From JAICMB01 sp035295125 (GTDB lineage Bacteria > Acidobacteriota > Terriglobia > Bryobacterales > Bryobacteraceae): 64,000 bases of DNA. Positions within the stretch are counted from its first letter, which is position 1; the number at the start of each line of letters is the position of its first letter. The stretch is from positions 1 to 64,000 of the forward strand of contig DATGJP010000116.1 of the NCBI GenBank assembly GCA_035295125.1, given 5' to 3'. Made by a program: the position numbers and the translations under genes. Below the pieces are notes generated by a model. The model was not told the origin of the DNA. It saw only the letters and a program-made list of their open reading frames with translations, and did not search any database. Below, piece by piece: positions 17,004-26,420 of the stretch.

Positions 17004-19436
17004 TCATTTCACGACAATATTCACCAGTTTGTCCGGCACTGCAATCACCTTCACAATCTGCTTGCCGTCGACAAACGGCTTCACCTTCGCGTCTGCCAGG
17101 GCCAATTTCTCTAACTCCGACGTCGCCGTGCCGAATGGAGCGAAGACACGGCTGCGCAGCTTCCCATTCACCTGCACGACAATCTCGGCCTGCTCTTCGC
17201 GCGCCAGCTCGGGGTCGTAGGTGGGCCAGGACTGTTTGAGGACGGGGCCGCGTCTGCCGAGTTCCTCCCACATCTCCTCGGCTAAATAGGGGGCGAAAGG
17301 GGCCATTAATAACGTCAGCTTTTCGGTTGCTTCGGCAATGACAGGACTGCTGAGCCCCGCCTCATTTGCGTACAGGTCGTTCACCAGCTCCATGATCGCC
17401 GCGATGCAGGTGTTGAAGTGCCACCGCGACTCGAAATCATCCGTGATCTTCTTGACTGTCTGATGCAGCTTCCGGAGCACTTTCCGGTCCGCCTCCGTCC
17501 GCTCGCCCGCGGGAGATCCGATGCGGTCAATACTGCGCGTGACAAATCGATAAACACGGCCCAGAAAGCGCACGGCCCCCTCCGCCCCCGCATCGGTCCA
17601 GTCCATCTCCTTCTCGGGCGGCGCGGCGAACAGCTCAAACATGCGCCCGGTGTCCGCGCCGTAGCGCTCCATCATCTCGTCGGCGCTGACCACATTGCCC
17701 TTGGACTTCGACATCTTCGCGCCGTCCTTGATGACCATGCCTTGCGTGAACAACCGCTGCACCGGCTCGTCGTTGCGGATCATGCCGAGATCGCGCATTA
17801 CCTTCGTCCAGAAACGCGAGTAGATCAGGTGTAGAATCGCGTGTTCAATCCCACCGATGTACTGGTCGATCGGAAACCAGTAGGCAATCTTAGCCGAATC
17901 GAACGGCTCATGGTTGTTATGCGCATCGCAGTAACGGTAAAAATACCAGGACGAATCGATAAACGTATCCATCGTGTCCGTCTCACGCCGCGCGTCGCCG
18001 CCGCACTTGGGACATTTTACGTTGACGAAGTCCGGGACATTCTCCAGCGGCGATCGGCCTTTGCCTGTAATCGTAATGCCCAGCGGCAGCACGACCGGCA
18101 AATCCTTCTCCGGCACCGGAACAATGCCGCACGACGGGCAGTGGATCACCGGGATCGGTGTTCCCCAATAACGCTGCCGTGAGATACCCCAGTCCTTGAT
18201 GCGATAAGTGATCGCTGCCTTCCCGAAGCACTCCCGCTCGGCGCGCGCCGCCATTACGCGACGCGCCTCCTCGCTCGGCATGCCCGAATATTCACCCGAG
18301 TTCACCAGTACGCCATAGTCGATGTACGGCAGCTTCGCCGCGGAGCCATCCGAAGGCTGAATCACCTGCACAATCGGCAGATTGTATTGCTCGCAGAATT
18401 CGAAATCGCGCTCGTCGTGGCCGGGAACCGCCATGATCGCTCCGGTGCCATAGCCCATCAGCACGAAATTCGCGACCCAAACCGGCATGCGCTCGCCGCT
18501 GAACGGGTTCAGGGCGTACTTCCCGGTGAAAAAGCCTTCCTTCACGACGTCACCCGGTCCTTGCTGCGCCCGTGCGTCGATCATCTTTTTCGCGCGCGGG
18601 TCGTCGCCGATTAACTCCCGCGTGATGGGGTGTTCGGGAGCCAGCAATACCGCGGTTGCGCCGTAAATCGTGTCAATCCGCGTCGTGAAAACGCGGACCG
18701 GTTTGCCCGATTCCTCCAGCTTGAAATCGACCTCCGCGCCTTCCGAGCGCCCAATCCAATTGCGCTGCATCGCAATGACGCGCTCGGGCCAACCCTGCTC
18801 GATGCCTTCGATGTGATCGAGAAGTTGATCGGCATATTTCGTAATCCGCAGGAACCACTGCTCCAGTTCGCGCTGCTCCACGGGCGTCGATTCGTGACGC
18901 CAGCAGCAGCCGTCCACCACCTGCTCGTTCGCCAGCACCGTGGCGCACTGCGGGCACCAGTTCACCAGCGCGCTCTTGCGATATGCCAGGCCGCGCTCCA
19001 GCATCTTCAGGAAGAACCATTGATTCCAGCGGTAATAATCGGGCTCGCACGTGGCAACTTCACGCGACCAGTCGTAGCTATAGCCCATGCGCCGGTGCTG
19101 CCGCTTCATGTTGGAGATGTTCATCATCGTCCACTCGTACGGATCGCGATTGTTTGCGATCGCGGCATTTTCCGCGGGGAGGCCGAACGCGTCCCAGCCC
19201 ATCGGATGTAACACGTTGAAGCCCCGCATCCACTTATAACGGGCCAGCGCGTCACCGATCGAGTAGTTGCGAATGTGGCCGATGTGCAGCGTCCCACTGG
19301 GATAAGGAAGCATCTCGAGCACGTAGTACTTGGGCTTCGAGGAATTCTCCTCGGGCTTGTACATGTCGGCATCCTGCTGCCAGCGCTCGTGCCACTTCAG
19401 CTCGATTGTTTTCGCGTCGTACTGCTTTTCGGGCAT
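17004..19436 (-). CDS. leuS: Leucyl-tRNA synthetase
   Basis: A full-length 810-residue class I synthetase charging tRNA-Leu. The HIGH motif is in PYPSGTLHIGHIRNYS (about 46-61) and the KMSKS motif in AKMSKSKGNVV (about 570). The editing domain is present (TRIDTIYGATAVLLAPEHP, with GTGAIMAVPGHDERDFEF). Two CPxCG-type pairs (CPSCGIVPVP and CPKCGGDA) give a zinc-binding ZN1 domain. The N-terminus MPEKQYDAKTIELKWHERWQ is normal. A strong hairpin lies 18 nt upstream of the start. Confidence 0.97.
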   Translation of the reverse strand: MPEKQYDAKTIELKWHERWQQDADMYKPEENSSKPKYYVLEMLPYPSGTLHIGHIRNYSIGDALARYKWMRGFNVLHPMGWDAFGLPAENAAIANNRDPYEWTMMNISNMKRQHRRMGYSYDWSREVATCEPDYYRWNQWFFLKMLERGLAYRKSALVNWCPQCATVLANEQVVDGCCWRHESTPVEQRELEQWFLRITKYADQLLDHIEGIEQGWPERVIAMQRNWIGRSEGAEVDFKLEESGKPVRVFTTRIDTIYGATAVLLAPEHPITRELIGDDPRAKKMIDARAQQGPGDVVKEGFFTGKYALNPFSGERMPVWVANFVLMGYGTGAIMAVPGHDERDFEFCEQYNLPIVQVIQPSDGSAAKLPYIDYGVLVNSGEYSGMPSEEARRVMAARAERECFGKAAITYRIKDWGISRQRYWGTPIPVIHCPSCGIVPVPEKDLPVVLPLGITITGKGRSPLENVPDFVNVKCPKCGGDARRETDTMDTFIDSSWYFYRYCDAHNNHEPFDSAKIAYWFPIDQYIGGIEHAILHLIYSRFWTKVMRDLGMIRNDEPVQRLFTQGMVIKDGAKMSKSKGNVVSADEMMERYGADTGRMFELFAAPPEKEMDWTDAGAEGAVRFLGRVYRFVTRSIDRIGSPAGERTEADRKVLRKLHQTVKKITDDFESRWHFNTCIAAIMELVNDLYANEAGLSSPVIAEATEKLTLLMAPFAPYLAEEMWEELGRRGPVLKQSWPTYDPELAREEQAEIVVQVNGKLRSRVFAPFGTATSELEKLALADAKVKPFVDGKQIVKVIAVPDKLVNIVVK

Positions 19437-19453
19437 AGTCTTTTTGTAAGAGA

Positions 19454-19476
19454 CGAGACTCCTGAGAGGAGTCTCG
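19454..19476 (-). promoter_or_regulatory. Hairpin in the leuS leader
   Basis: A perfect ten-pair inverted repeat (CGAGACTCCT / AGGAGTCTCG, loop of 3) ending 18 nt before the leuS start. No U tract follows on either strand, so it is not a standard terminator. It may shape translation or stability of leuS mRNA, or be the bacterial trace of a leader control element. No T-box features were found. Confidence 0.4.
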
Positions 19477-19587
19477 AGTGATTGGGATCGGCGAAACCCT
19501 ACTTCTTCACTATAGCGTTGCTGCGTGAATCCGCGTAAGACGATTGCGGACTCCGGCGCACTATTTCAAAGGAGAGCAATAACATCC

Positions 19588-20061
19588 GTGTGGAACAAAA
19601 AAAACGACGATCCCAGATCGCAACAGACCATGACACCGCCTAGCACGCCGGTTGCTGCGGCGCCCGCACCAGCCGCCGCAGCGCCGGTACCCGAACCGGT
19701 GTCACCAGTTGCGGTCCTGGGCAAGAGCGTGGTCGTGAAGGGTGAGATCTACAGCCAGCAGGATTTGATGATTGACGGGGAGGTCGAAGGTTTAGTCGAA
19801 GCGAAGGGTCACCGCCTGACCGTGGGACCCAACGGCAAGCTTCAGACGAAAGGCGTGAAGGCACGTGAAGTGGTTGTGATGGGCAAGATGAACGGCAGCG
19901 TCGAAGCCACCGACAAGGTTTTCATTCGTAAGGATGCGCAGCTCGTCGGTGATGTGCAGACCGCCGGTATCGTAATCGAAGACGGCGCGTACTTCAAGGG
20001 CGGCATCGATATTCGTCGGGGCCCGGTAAACGGTAAGGATTCAAACGGCAAAGAGAAGTAA
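19588..20061 (+). CDS. Bactofilin
   Basis: A 157-residue polymer-forming cytoskeletal protein (bactofilin, DUF583). A proline/alanine-rich N-terminal tail (PVAAAPAPAAAAPVPEPVSP) leads into the right-handed beta-helix at about 45-140: GKSVVVKGEIYSQQDLMIDGEVEG, GPNGKLQTKGVKAREVVVMGKMNG, and GDVQTAGIVIEDGAYFKGGID, each strand about 18 residues. Bactofilins organise cell-wall synthesis and shape. The start is GTG 19588 with AAAGGAGAG 11 nt upstream; a longer ATG form from 19525 lacks a ribosome site. It is transcribed away from leuS. Confidence 0.88.
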   Translation: MWNKKNDDPRSQQTMTPPSTPVAAAPAPAAAAPVPEPVSPVAVLGKSVVVKGEIYSQQDLMIDGEVEGLVEAKGHRLTVGPNGKLQTKGVKAREVVVMGKMNGSVEATDKVFIRKDAQLVGDVQTAGIVIEDGAYFKGGIDIRRGPVNGKDSNGKEK

Positions 20062-20065
20062 TGTC

Positions 20066-20192
20066 TGTGATGCAGGCTGTTAGCCTGCGGCGGGTTGTTA
20101 ACCCGCTCGCTCCGCAACCTGTTGAGCCTTAAAGGTGGCGCAGGCGGTTTCGCCTGCGCATGCCGCTCTCAAAGTCTTCTGCCACGAGGCAG
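20066..20192. repeat. Composite of dispersed repeat units C and A
   Basis: It starts 5 nt after the bactofilin stop. Unit C (GCAGGCTGTTAGCCTGC plus CGGGTTGTTAACCCG) is followed by unit A (GGCGCAGGCGGTTTCGCC and a tail reading GCCGCTCTCAAAGTCTTCTG). The tail recurs at 51276-51300, which shows that the repeated unit is longer than its palindrome. Confidence 0.75.
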
Positions 20193-20211
20193 CCGGGTGT
20201 GTCTGGTGTGA

Positions 20212-20460
20212 GCAGGGTGAATCCTGAGGCGCCATCCTCCAACGGTTATCAGTTCGTACTGGCGGCGGTGTATGCCGTGCCTCAGAATCAACCCGGCCTG
20301 ACGCTGAACATAACGAGCGCCGTAATCCAATGCGAACGGAACCGTGGTGACGTTTCAGGGGCCGCTGGGAAATGCGACGGCAACGACCCGGCCTTACACA
20401 GACTCCGATATCGTCAACAACGCTTCTTCACGCTGCAATAAAAAGCCCACCGAAGCTTAG
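20212..20460 (+). pseudogene. Frameshifted remnant of a small exported-type protein
   Basis: A protein-like frame (SNGYQFVLAAVYAVPQNQP, then LTLNITSAVIQC) changes frame at about 20325-20340 and continues as ANGTVVTFQGPLGNATATTR, then PYTDSDIVNNASSRCNKK, to a TAG at 20458-20460. Both parts read as one beta-rich protein end. It lacks a proper start and lies between repeat units and an inverted repeat, so it is probably a decayed gene. Family unknown. Confidence 0.4.
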
Positions 20461-20471
20461 TTTCTGTGGCC

Positions 20472-20494
20472 GGACCGGTTCTGTTAACCGGTCC
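20472..20494. repeat. Inverted repeat downstream of the ADOP permease gene
   Basis: GGACCGGTT (20472-20480) and AACCGGTCC (20486-20494), loop of 5. It lies 57 nt past the stop of the minus-strand permease. A GGGCTTTTTATT stretch follows further on (about 20450-20439 on that strand), so the pair may act as transcription end. Confidence 0.45.
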
Positions 20495-20550
20495 CGCTAC
20501 TGCTATTTCAGCCCGGAGCGATGCCCTCGTCGCACGGTTCTGTTCCGGCC

Positions 20551-22989
20551 TCACCCAACATGCAACGCCTGAACCGGATCCAACTTAGTCGCGCGACGGG
20601 CAGGCAGGAAGCTCGCCACCAACGCAACCATCAGAAACAGCGACGTGCCCCCGATATAAGTCAGCGGATCGGTGGCTTCCACCTGGTAGAGCAGCGTTGA
20701 CATTAGCCTCGTCAAAAAGTAAGAGCCCGCCAGCCCGACCACGATACCGGCCCCCGTCAAACGCAGACCCATCGCGATCATCATGCGGAAAATATCGCCT
20801 CTCGCAGCGCCGAGCGCGAGACGAATCCCCAGCTCCTGCGTGCGCTGCGCAACCGAGTACGAAATCACGCCATAAATGCCAACCAGCGCCAGAATCAGGG
20901 CCGTTGCGGCGAACAGCCCGAGCAGAAACATAGTGGTCCGAGGCTGCGCGCGAGCTTTCGACAGCACTTCTTCCATCGTGCGGACGCTGACCAGCGGCAA
21001 ATCCTTGTCGAGTGTCTCGATCTGGCGGCGTACCGCTGGAACCAGACCGCGAGCGTCGCCCACCCCCCGGATGCTCAGATTGAGACGAGCCCACGGTAAC
21101 TGTGGGAACGGAAGCAGCATCTCCGGTTGAGGATCGGTCGCCAGGCTGTTGTTCTTCACATCGCCTACAACTCCGACCACCTCCGCCGGCGCTTTGAGCT
21201 GTCCCAGCCAGATGTGCTTGCCTACGGGATTGTCGTTGGGCCAAAAACGCCGCACCAATGCCTGGTTGACGATGATCACACGGGGCGCGGCGGCATCGTC
21301 GTGGCTGTTGAATTCGCGCCCTCGGATCAAAGGCACGCGCAAAACCTTCAGGTAGTCAGGACTGATGGTTTGAACATTGAGAATCGGACGCCGCGTGATG
21401 GGAACATTGGGCTGGCCTTCCAGCAGAGCGGGCGTGAGCCGCGAAGGATTCACGGGAAGCGCCGACGAGATTGTGGCCGCCTGTACCCCCGGCAGCACCG
21501 CCACCGCTTCGAGCGTACGATTGTAGAAATCGATCATCTGGTCGGGCTTCGGATAACGCGCCGGCGGCAGCGACATCGCCATTGTCACAACATGGTTCGG
21601 ATCGAAACCGAGCGCTGCCGTTTGCAGCCGGATGAAGCTTCGAATCAGGAGACCTGAGCCCACCAGCAACACCATCGATAGGGCGACCTCGGCCACTACC
21701 AGAAGATTCCGGGCATTGCCGCGTTCGCGCGATCCGGTGCTGCCGCGCCCTTCCTCCCGCAGCACCGAATTGAGATTGACTCGCGAGAGTTGCAGGGCGG
21801 GCACCATGCCGAAAAGCAAACCGGACGCGAGCGAAACTACCGCTGAGAACACCAGCACGGAAACATCAATATGCGCGTCCGCCGCTATCGGCAGGCTGGA
21901 CTTGGTCAAAATCGAAAGCCCGCGCACGCCCCAGAAACCCAGAAGCACTCCCGTAATGCCTGCAACACACGCCAGCATCACGCTTTCGATGAGCAACTGG
22001 CGCGCAATAATCGCGCGGCTCGCCCCGAGCGCGGTTCGAATCGCAATTTCCTTCTTGCGGCCTAGCGCGCGAGACAGGAGCAGGCTGGCGACATTCGAAC
22101 AGGCGATCAGAAGTATGAAGCCCACCGCGCCCAGAAGAATCCACAAACCGGTGCGGACATTCGAGACGAGTTGTTCCTGCAAACCCCCGATCGTGATGGA
22201 GAGCCGCGGATCGGCATCCGGACGCCCCGGGAACTGGTGCTGGAATTGGAGATTCAGCACGTCCATCTCAGCCTGCGCCTTCTCCTGCGAAGTACCTGGA
22301 CGCAGTCGAGCGACGGCGTTCAGATAGCCGGCCCCGGCCCGCAGGTGCTCCGGTGTCGTGATGTTGAGCAGGAATTCTTTCGTGGCCCACATGCCGACAT
22401 CCGTACCCACAAATCCAAACTGGAACCCGGCAGGCATGACGCCAATGATTGTGTAGTCCTGTGCATCCAAGGTGACGCTTTGCCCGACAATCGAGGGGTT
22501 CGCTCCAAAACGCCGCTGCCAGAGTTCGTGGCTGAGCAGAATCACGGGTCGACCGCCCGGCTGGTCCTCTTCCTGGAGAAAACTACGGCCCAGCACCGGG
22601 TGTACGCCGAGCACGTCCAGAAAATTCCAGGACACGCGGGCCGACGGCACCTGTTCCGGTTCGCCGCTGCCGGAAATATTGAAATCCTCATGTGCAAACG
22701 CGGCAATTCCCGAGAATGAACGGCTGTTATCGCGGAGAAACTCGAAGCGATTGATCGAATAGACGTCGCCCCCGCCCGTCCGCCGGTCGCCCCTCGCTGC
22801 GCCGACCAGAACCAGCGATTCCGGATCGCTATATGCGAGCGGCTTCAGCAGCACGGCGTTCACCACTGTGAAGATCGCCGTGTTCGCGCCGATTCCCAAG
22901 GCCAGCGTCAGTACTGCGATAACCGTAAATGCCGGGCTCTTCCTGAGCGTCCGCAATGCAAAGAGTAAGTCGGCTTTGAGATTGCCCAT
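20551..22989 (-). CDS. MacB/FtsX-like permease of the ADOP type
   Basis: An 812-residue membrane protein of the acidobacterial duplicated orphan permease group. Two homologous halves each have one plus three helices and a large periplasmic MacB_PCD-like domain. The N-terminal signature is ALRTLRKSPAFTVIAVLTLALGIGANTAIFTVVNAVL after an initial short stretch, and the C-terminal FtsX domain contains LGLFAATALILALVGIYGVISYSV and QRTQELGIRLALGAARGDIF. No ATPase gene is adjacent, as is usual for this group. Unlike the copy at 36070 it lacks the extra N-terminal cytoplasmic prefix domain. The exported substrate is unknown. Confidence 0.9.
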   Translation of the reverse strand: MGNLKADLLFALRTLRKSPAFTVIAVLTLALGIGANTAIFTVVNAVLLKPLAYSDPESLVLVGAARGDRRTGGGDVYSINRFEFLRDNSRSFSGIAAFAHEDFNISGSGEPEQVPSARVSWNFLDVLGVHPVLGRSFLQEEDQPGGRPVILLSHELWQRRFGANPSIVGQSVTLDAQDYTIIGVMPAGFQFGFVGTDVGMWATKEFLLNITTPEHLRAGAGYLNAVARLRPGTSQEKAQAEMDVLNLQFQHQFPGRPDADPRLSITIGGLQEQLVSNVRTGLWILLGAVGFILLIACSNVASLLLSRALGRKKEIAIRTALGASRAIIARQLLIESVMLACVAGITGVLLGFWGVRGLSILTKSSLPIAADAHIDVSVLVFSAVVSLASGLLFGMVPALQLSRVNLNSVLREEGRGSTGSRERGNARNLLVVAEVALSMVLLVGSGLLIRSFIRLQTAALGFDPNHVVTMAMSLPPARYPKPDQMIDFYNRTLEAVAVLPGVQAATISSALPVNPSRLTPALLEGQPNVPITRRPILNVQTISPDYLKVLRVPLIRGREFNSHDDAAAPRVIIVNQALVRRFWPNDNPVGKHIWLGQLKAPAEVVGVVGDVKNNSLATDPQPEMLLPFPQLPWARLNLSIRGVGDARGLVPAVRRQIETLDKDLPLVSVRTMEEVLSKARAQPRTTMFLLGLFAATALILALVGIYGVISYSVAQRTQELGIRLALGAARGDIFRMMIAMGLRLTGAGIVVGLAGSYFLTRLMSTLLYQVEATDPLTYIGGTSLFLMVALVASFLPARRATKLDPVQALHVG

Positions 22990-23028
22990 GAAAACTCAGG
23001 GTAACGCGTGTCCCGAGTCGTGGATTCC

Positions 23029-23136
23029 GTGGAAGGGTGAAGCAGGCGGTTGCGCCTGCCTTTGGAGGAATATGCAAATCCTGACCGGTCCAGGCGGGTT
23101 TCAAACCCGCCGCAGGTTGCAAACCTGCCTTACCTT
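23029..23136. repeat. Composite of dispersed repeat units A and B
   Basis: It begins with GTGGAAGGGTGAAGCAGG, then GCAGGCGGTTGCGCCTGC, and after a 35-nt spacer GGCGGGTTTCAAACCCGCC and GCAGGTTGCAAACCTGC. It fills most of the gap between ftsK and the permease gene. Confidence 0.75.
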
Positions 23137-23208
23137 CGCTGGCGTCGGTCCACTTCCGGAAGAACTGAGTGGCATTGCCTCTAACCGGAAATCTCGCCCC
23201 GCGACAGC

Positions 23209-25578
23209 CTACCGCAACTGGTTCTCCACTTCCTCCAACCAGTCCGGCCTCTTCAACACCTCCCGAGGCTTGCTGCCATCCGGAGGCCCAATAATCCCCT
23301 CACGCTGCATCATGTCAAGAATCCGGGCCGCGCGCCCATAACCGAGCCGCAGCCGCCGTTGCAGCGTCGAAGTCGATGCCTTCCCCAACTCCAGCACCAC
23401 CCGAACCGCATCCTGATACATGGGGTCTTCGGGACCATCGAAATTCTCGTCCTCGCCCTCTTCGACCTCGGCAGGAGGAGCGAGCAGGAAGCTCTGATCG
23501 TACTCCGGCCGCGCCTGCTCTTTCCAGAACTCAACCACCGAGTTCGTCTCCGCCTCGGTGACGAAAGCCCCGTGCACGCGAATCAGCCGCGAAGATCCCG
23601 GCGGCAGAAACAGCATGTCGCCGCGGCCCAGCAAATGCTCCGCGCCCATCACGTCGAGCACCGTCCGTGAATCCACCCGCGTCGCCACCCGGAAGCTGAT
23701 TCGCGACGGGAAGTTCGCCTTGATCAACCCGGTGATAACGTCCACCGACGGCCGTTGGGTTGCCAGGACCAGGTGCATTCCCACCGCGCGCGCCATCTGC
23801 GCCAGCCGCGTCACCGCCTCTTCGACGCCGCCTCGCTCCACCATCATCAGGTCGGCCAACTCGTCAATCAGAATCAGGATGTATGGCAGCGGACTCAGAT
23901 CCTCAGCCGGCGTTTCATCCTCTTCGAACAGCGTCCGAGGTGTCATCGCCAATTGCCGAACCTTCTTGTTGTACTGATCGATGTTCCGCACGCCCTGCCC
24001 GGCCATCAGCTTCAGACGCCGCTCCATCTCCAGCACCGCGTTCCGCAGCGCGTTCGTGGCTTTCTTGGGGTCCGTGATCACCGGCACCAGCAGGTGCGGG
24101 ATTCCTTCGTACAGCCCCAGTTCCAGCCGCTTCGGATCCACCATGATCATGCGCACTTCATCCGGCGTTGCCTTGTACAACACCGACATGATCATGGAGT
24201 TCAACATGACGCTTTTACCCGAGCCCGTCGAACCGGCGATCAGCAGGTGTGGCATCGATTCCAAGGCCGCCACTTTGATTCGTCCGTTGATGTCCTGGCC
24301 AAGGCAGATCGTCATCTTTGAAGGCGAACTGCGAAATTCCTCCGATTCGAGGATGTGCCGCAAACTGATCACCGCGCGCCGCGTATTCGGAACTTCGATG
24401 CCGACGGTCGGCTTCCCGGGAATGCGCTCGATCAGAATCGATTCCGCCTGTAGTCCCAGGCACAGATCTTCACTTAGCGTCGTAATGCGGCTGTACTTGA
24501 CGCCCGCCTCGGGCTTAAACTCGAAAGTCGTCACTACCGGGCCGGGATTGATCTGCACCACCGAACCCAGCACATTGAACTCTTCGAACTTCGACTTGAT
24601 CCGCGCAGCGATCTCCTTCAGCTCGATCGAATCGTACGGATTTCGTTCAGGCACCTCGTTCAGGAGCGTGGTCGGCGGAAGCTCGTACGGTTGATGTTGC
24701 CGGTGCTCCGGCCCCGCCGGCTTCCCTCGGCGGGTAGTCCCCACCGCGTCCACCGCAACCGGTGCCGCCGGAGCAAGAGGCGGTGAAGGAGGCAAATCGG
24801 CTTCCAGCGTCCGAATCGGGATTTCCTCCATCTCCTCGGCCGACGGCTCATCCACATCGAACGGTGGCTCGTCCTTCGACACCTCGGCCGTCGCAACTAC
24901 CGGAGCCTCTTTCGATTTCTTGCCCGCTCGTTTGGCCGCCCGTGCCTCGGCCTTCGCCTTCGCCTTAGCTACCGCAGCCTTGTGCCGATTCGTCCGCCAC
25001 CGTTCCCACCGCGACCGCACCCGTTCGAGCCACGCCAGCGGCCTCGCAAACCACACCGCGACCTTCGCCATCGAGAAGCTGGAGATCAGGTACAACGATC
25101 CGATGAACGCAATCAGTGCGACCATCACCGTTCCCAGCACGTTCAGTTTGGCCTCGAAATACTCCGCCAGGAGCGTACCAAGAACGCCGCCGGATTCGAA
25201 CGACCCTGGCCAGATCCGCCACTTCGGCGCAATCGTCAACGCCGTGCAGATGCTCAGCAAAAGCAGCCCGCAACCGACCACCTTAGCGCCCGAATCGAGA
25301 ATTGGCTTCGAGCGTACCCAGCTCAGCGCCAGCAGCCAGAGAAGGATCGGAATCGCGAACGCTGCGTACCCCAGAACCTGGTAGCACAGATCGGAAATGT
25401 GCGCCCCGACCAGGCCGGTTAGGTTGTGCGCACGTGCCGAACTCGACACCGCATTCCACGATGGATCCTCGGCATGATACGAGACCAGACTCAATACAAA
25501 GAACAGCCCGGCGAACAGAAACACTACTGCGAGTGCTTCGTTCAGGCGCACGAAACGCGTAGGACCGAGTAATCTCAT
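23209..25578 (-). CDS. ftsK: FtsK/SpoIIIE-type DNA translocase
   Basis: A 789-residue membrane-anchored motor that moves chromosome ends through the closing septum. The N-terminal 190 residues hold four hydrophobic helices. A charged Ala/Lys/Glu/Pro linker follows to about 300, then the motor: Walker A GSTGSGKSV, Walker B YILILIDELADLMM, and LATQRPSVDVITGLIKANFPSRI. The C-terminal gamma winged helix is seen as VRVVLELGKASTSTLQRRLRLGYGRAARI, preceded by acidic residues; it reads orienting KOPS sites. ATG 25578 overlaps the uppP stop (ATGA), so I prefer it to the upstream in-frame start at 25641. Confidence 0.95.
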   Translation of the reverse strand: MRLLGPTRFVRLNEALAVVFLFAGLFFVLSLVSYHAEDPSWNAVSSSARAHNLTGLVGAHISDLCYQVLGYAAFAIPILLWLLALSWVRSKPILDSGAKVVGCGLLLLSICTALTIAPKWRIWPGSFESGGVLGTLLAEYFEAKLNVLGTVMVALIAFIGSLYLISSFSMAKVAVWFARPLAWLERVRSRWERWRTNRHKAAVAKAKAKAEARAAKRAGKKSKEAPVVATAEVSKDEPPFDVDEPSAEEMEEIPIRTLEADLPPSPPLAPAAPVAVDAVGTTRRGKPAGPEHRQHQPYELPPTTLLNEVPERNPYDSIELKEIAARIKSKFEEFNVLGSVVQINPGPVVTTFEFKPEAGVKYSRITTLSEDLCLGLQAESILIERIPGKPTVGIEVPNTRRAVISLRHILESEEFRSSPSKMTICLGQDINGRIKVAALESMPHLLIAGSTGSGKSVMLNSMIMSVLYKATPDEVRMIMVDPKRLELGLYEGIPHLLVPVITDPKKATNALRNAVLEMERRLKLMAGQGVRNIDQYNKKVRQLAMTPRTLFEEDETPAEDLSPLPYILILIDELADLMMVERGGVEEAVTRLAQMARAVGMHLVLATQRPSVDVITGLIKANFPSRISFRVATRVDSRTVLDVMGAEHLLGRGDMLFLPPGSSRLIRVHGAFVTEAETNSVVEFWKEQARPEYDQSFLLAPPAEVEEGEDENFDGPEDPMYQDAVRVVLELGKASTSTLQRRLRLGYGRAARILDMMQREGIIGPPDGSKPREVLKRPDWLEEVENQLR

Positions 25579-26402
25579 TCCGCGGTGTAGCGGAAAATAG
25601 CTAGAGCGATCACTATTATGCCAAAAATGATCCGGTACCATACGAACGGTCGTAAGCTATTGCTCCGCAAATACTTAATGAACAGAGCGATCACCATGGC
25701 CCCCACCACTCCGCTCACCAGTACCCCGACCGCGAACGGCACCCTCATCTCGTGAGGAATGCCGCCCGCCTTGTGTACGTCCCAGAACTTTTTGGCCGCC
25801 GCGCCCGCGATGATGGGCGTGGACAACAGAAACGAAAAGCGCGCCGCCGCCGCTCGCTCGAAGTTGCGAAACAGCCCCGCGACAATCGTGATCCCACTGC
25901 GAGAAACCCCCGGGATGATCGCGAAGGCCTGCGCCACGCCAACTGTCAGGGCATCGCCCGGAGTCAGGTTCGCCAGTGTCTCGCGGCCCGATGTCATACG
26001 ATCGGCGACCCACATCAGGATACCGACGCCGATCAGCATCCCTCCGATCACGTACGAACTGCGAAAAGCATGTTCCGCCTGTTTTTCAAACAGCAGGCCG
26101 GCGATAGCGCCCGGTATGGTGCCTAGTACGAGAAACCACAGCAGCTTCGGGTTCTGCTGCAATTCGCGATCGCGTCCCATTCGCATACCGAACCCGTGCG
26201 CGATAATCTCAATCCAATCGCGATAAAAGTAGATCAGCACCGCGACCAGCGTTCCCACGTGCAGCGCCACATCGAAGGTCAGGCCCGGATCCTCCCAGTG
26301 CAGAAGCCTCGGCACGATAGTGAGATGCGCCGAGCTGCTGATGGGTAGAAATTCAGCCAGACCTTGAACGATCGCTAGAACAACGACTTGGTATAAGGGC
26401 AT
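25575..26402 (-). CDS. uppP: Undecaprenyl-diphosphatase
   Basis: A 275-residue integral membrane enzyme (BacA/UppP) that recycles undecaprenyl pyrophosphate to the monophosphate carrier for peptidoglycan synthesis. Family motifs are EFLPISSSAHL (residues 17-27) and PGVSRSGIT (about 174-182), with about eight hydrophobic segments. Its stop overlaps the ftsK start, which couples carrier recycling and division in one transcript. Elsewhere it can give bacitracin tolerance. Confidence 0.95.
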   Translation of the reverse strand: MPLYQVVVLAIVQGLAEFLPISSSAHLTIVPRLLHWEDPGLTFDVALHVGTLVAVLIYFYRDWIEIIAHGFGMRMGRDRELQQNPKLLWFLVLGTIPGAIAGLLFEKQAEHAFRSSYVIGGMLIGVGILMWVADRMTSGRETLANLTPGDALTVGVAQAFAIIPGVSRSGITIVAGLFRNFERAAAARFSFLLSTPIIAGAAAKKFWDVHKAGGIPHEMRVPFAVGVLVSGVVGAMVIALFIKYLRSNSLRPFVWYRIIFGIIVIALAIFRYTAE

Positions 26403-26420
26403 TCAGTTGTGGCGGGCAGC

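Noticed and set aside
16236..17114. Plus-strand open frame opposite the Gfo/Idh/MocA and leuS ends
   Set aside because: Spans the junction of two well-supported minus-strand genes and has no recognisable protein features.
20160..20441. Intact small gene next to the repeat unit
   Set aside because: Its first part is repeat tail and its last part reads better in another frame, so a remnant is the better explanation.
25579..25641. Longer N-terminus for FtsK
   Set aside because: Would lie inside uppP and add a polar stretch before the first helix. The ATGA overlap at 25575-25578 is the better start.
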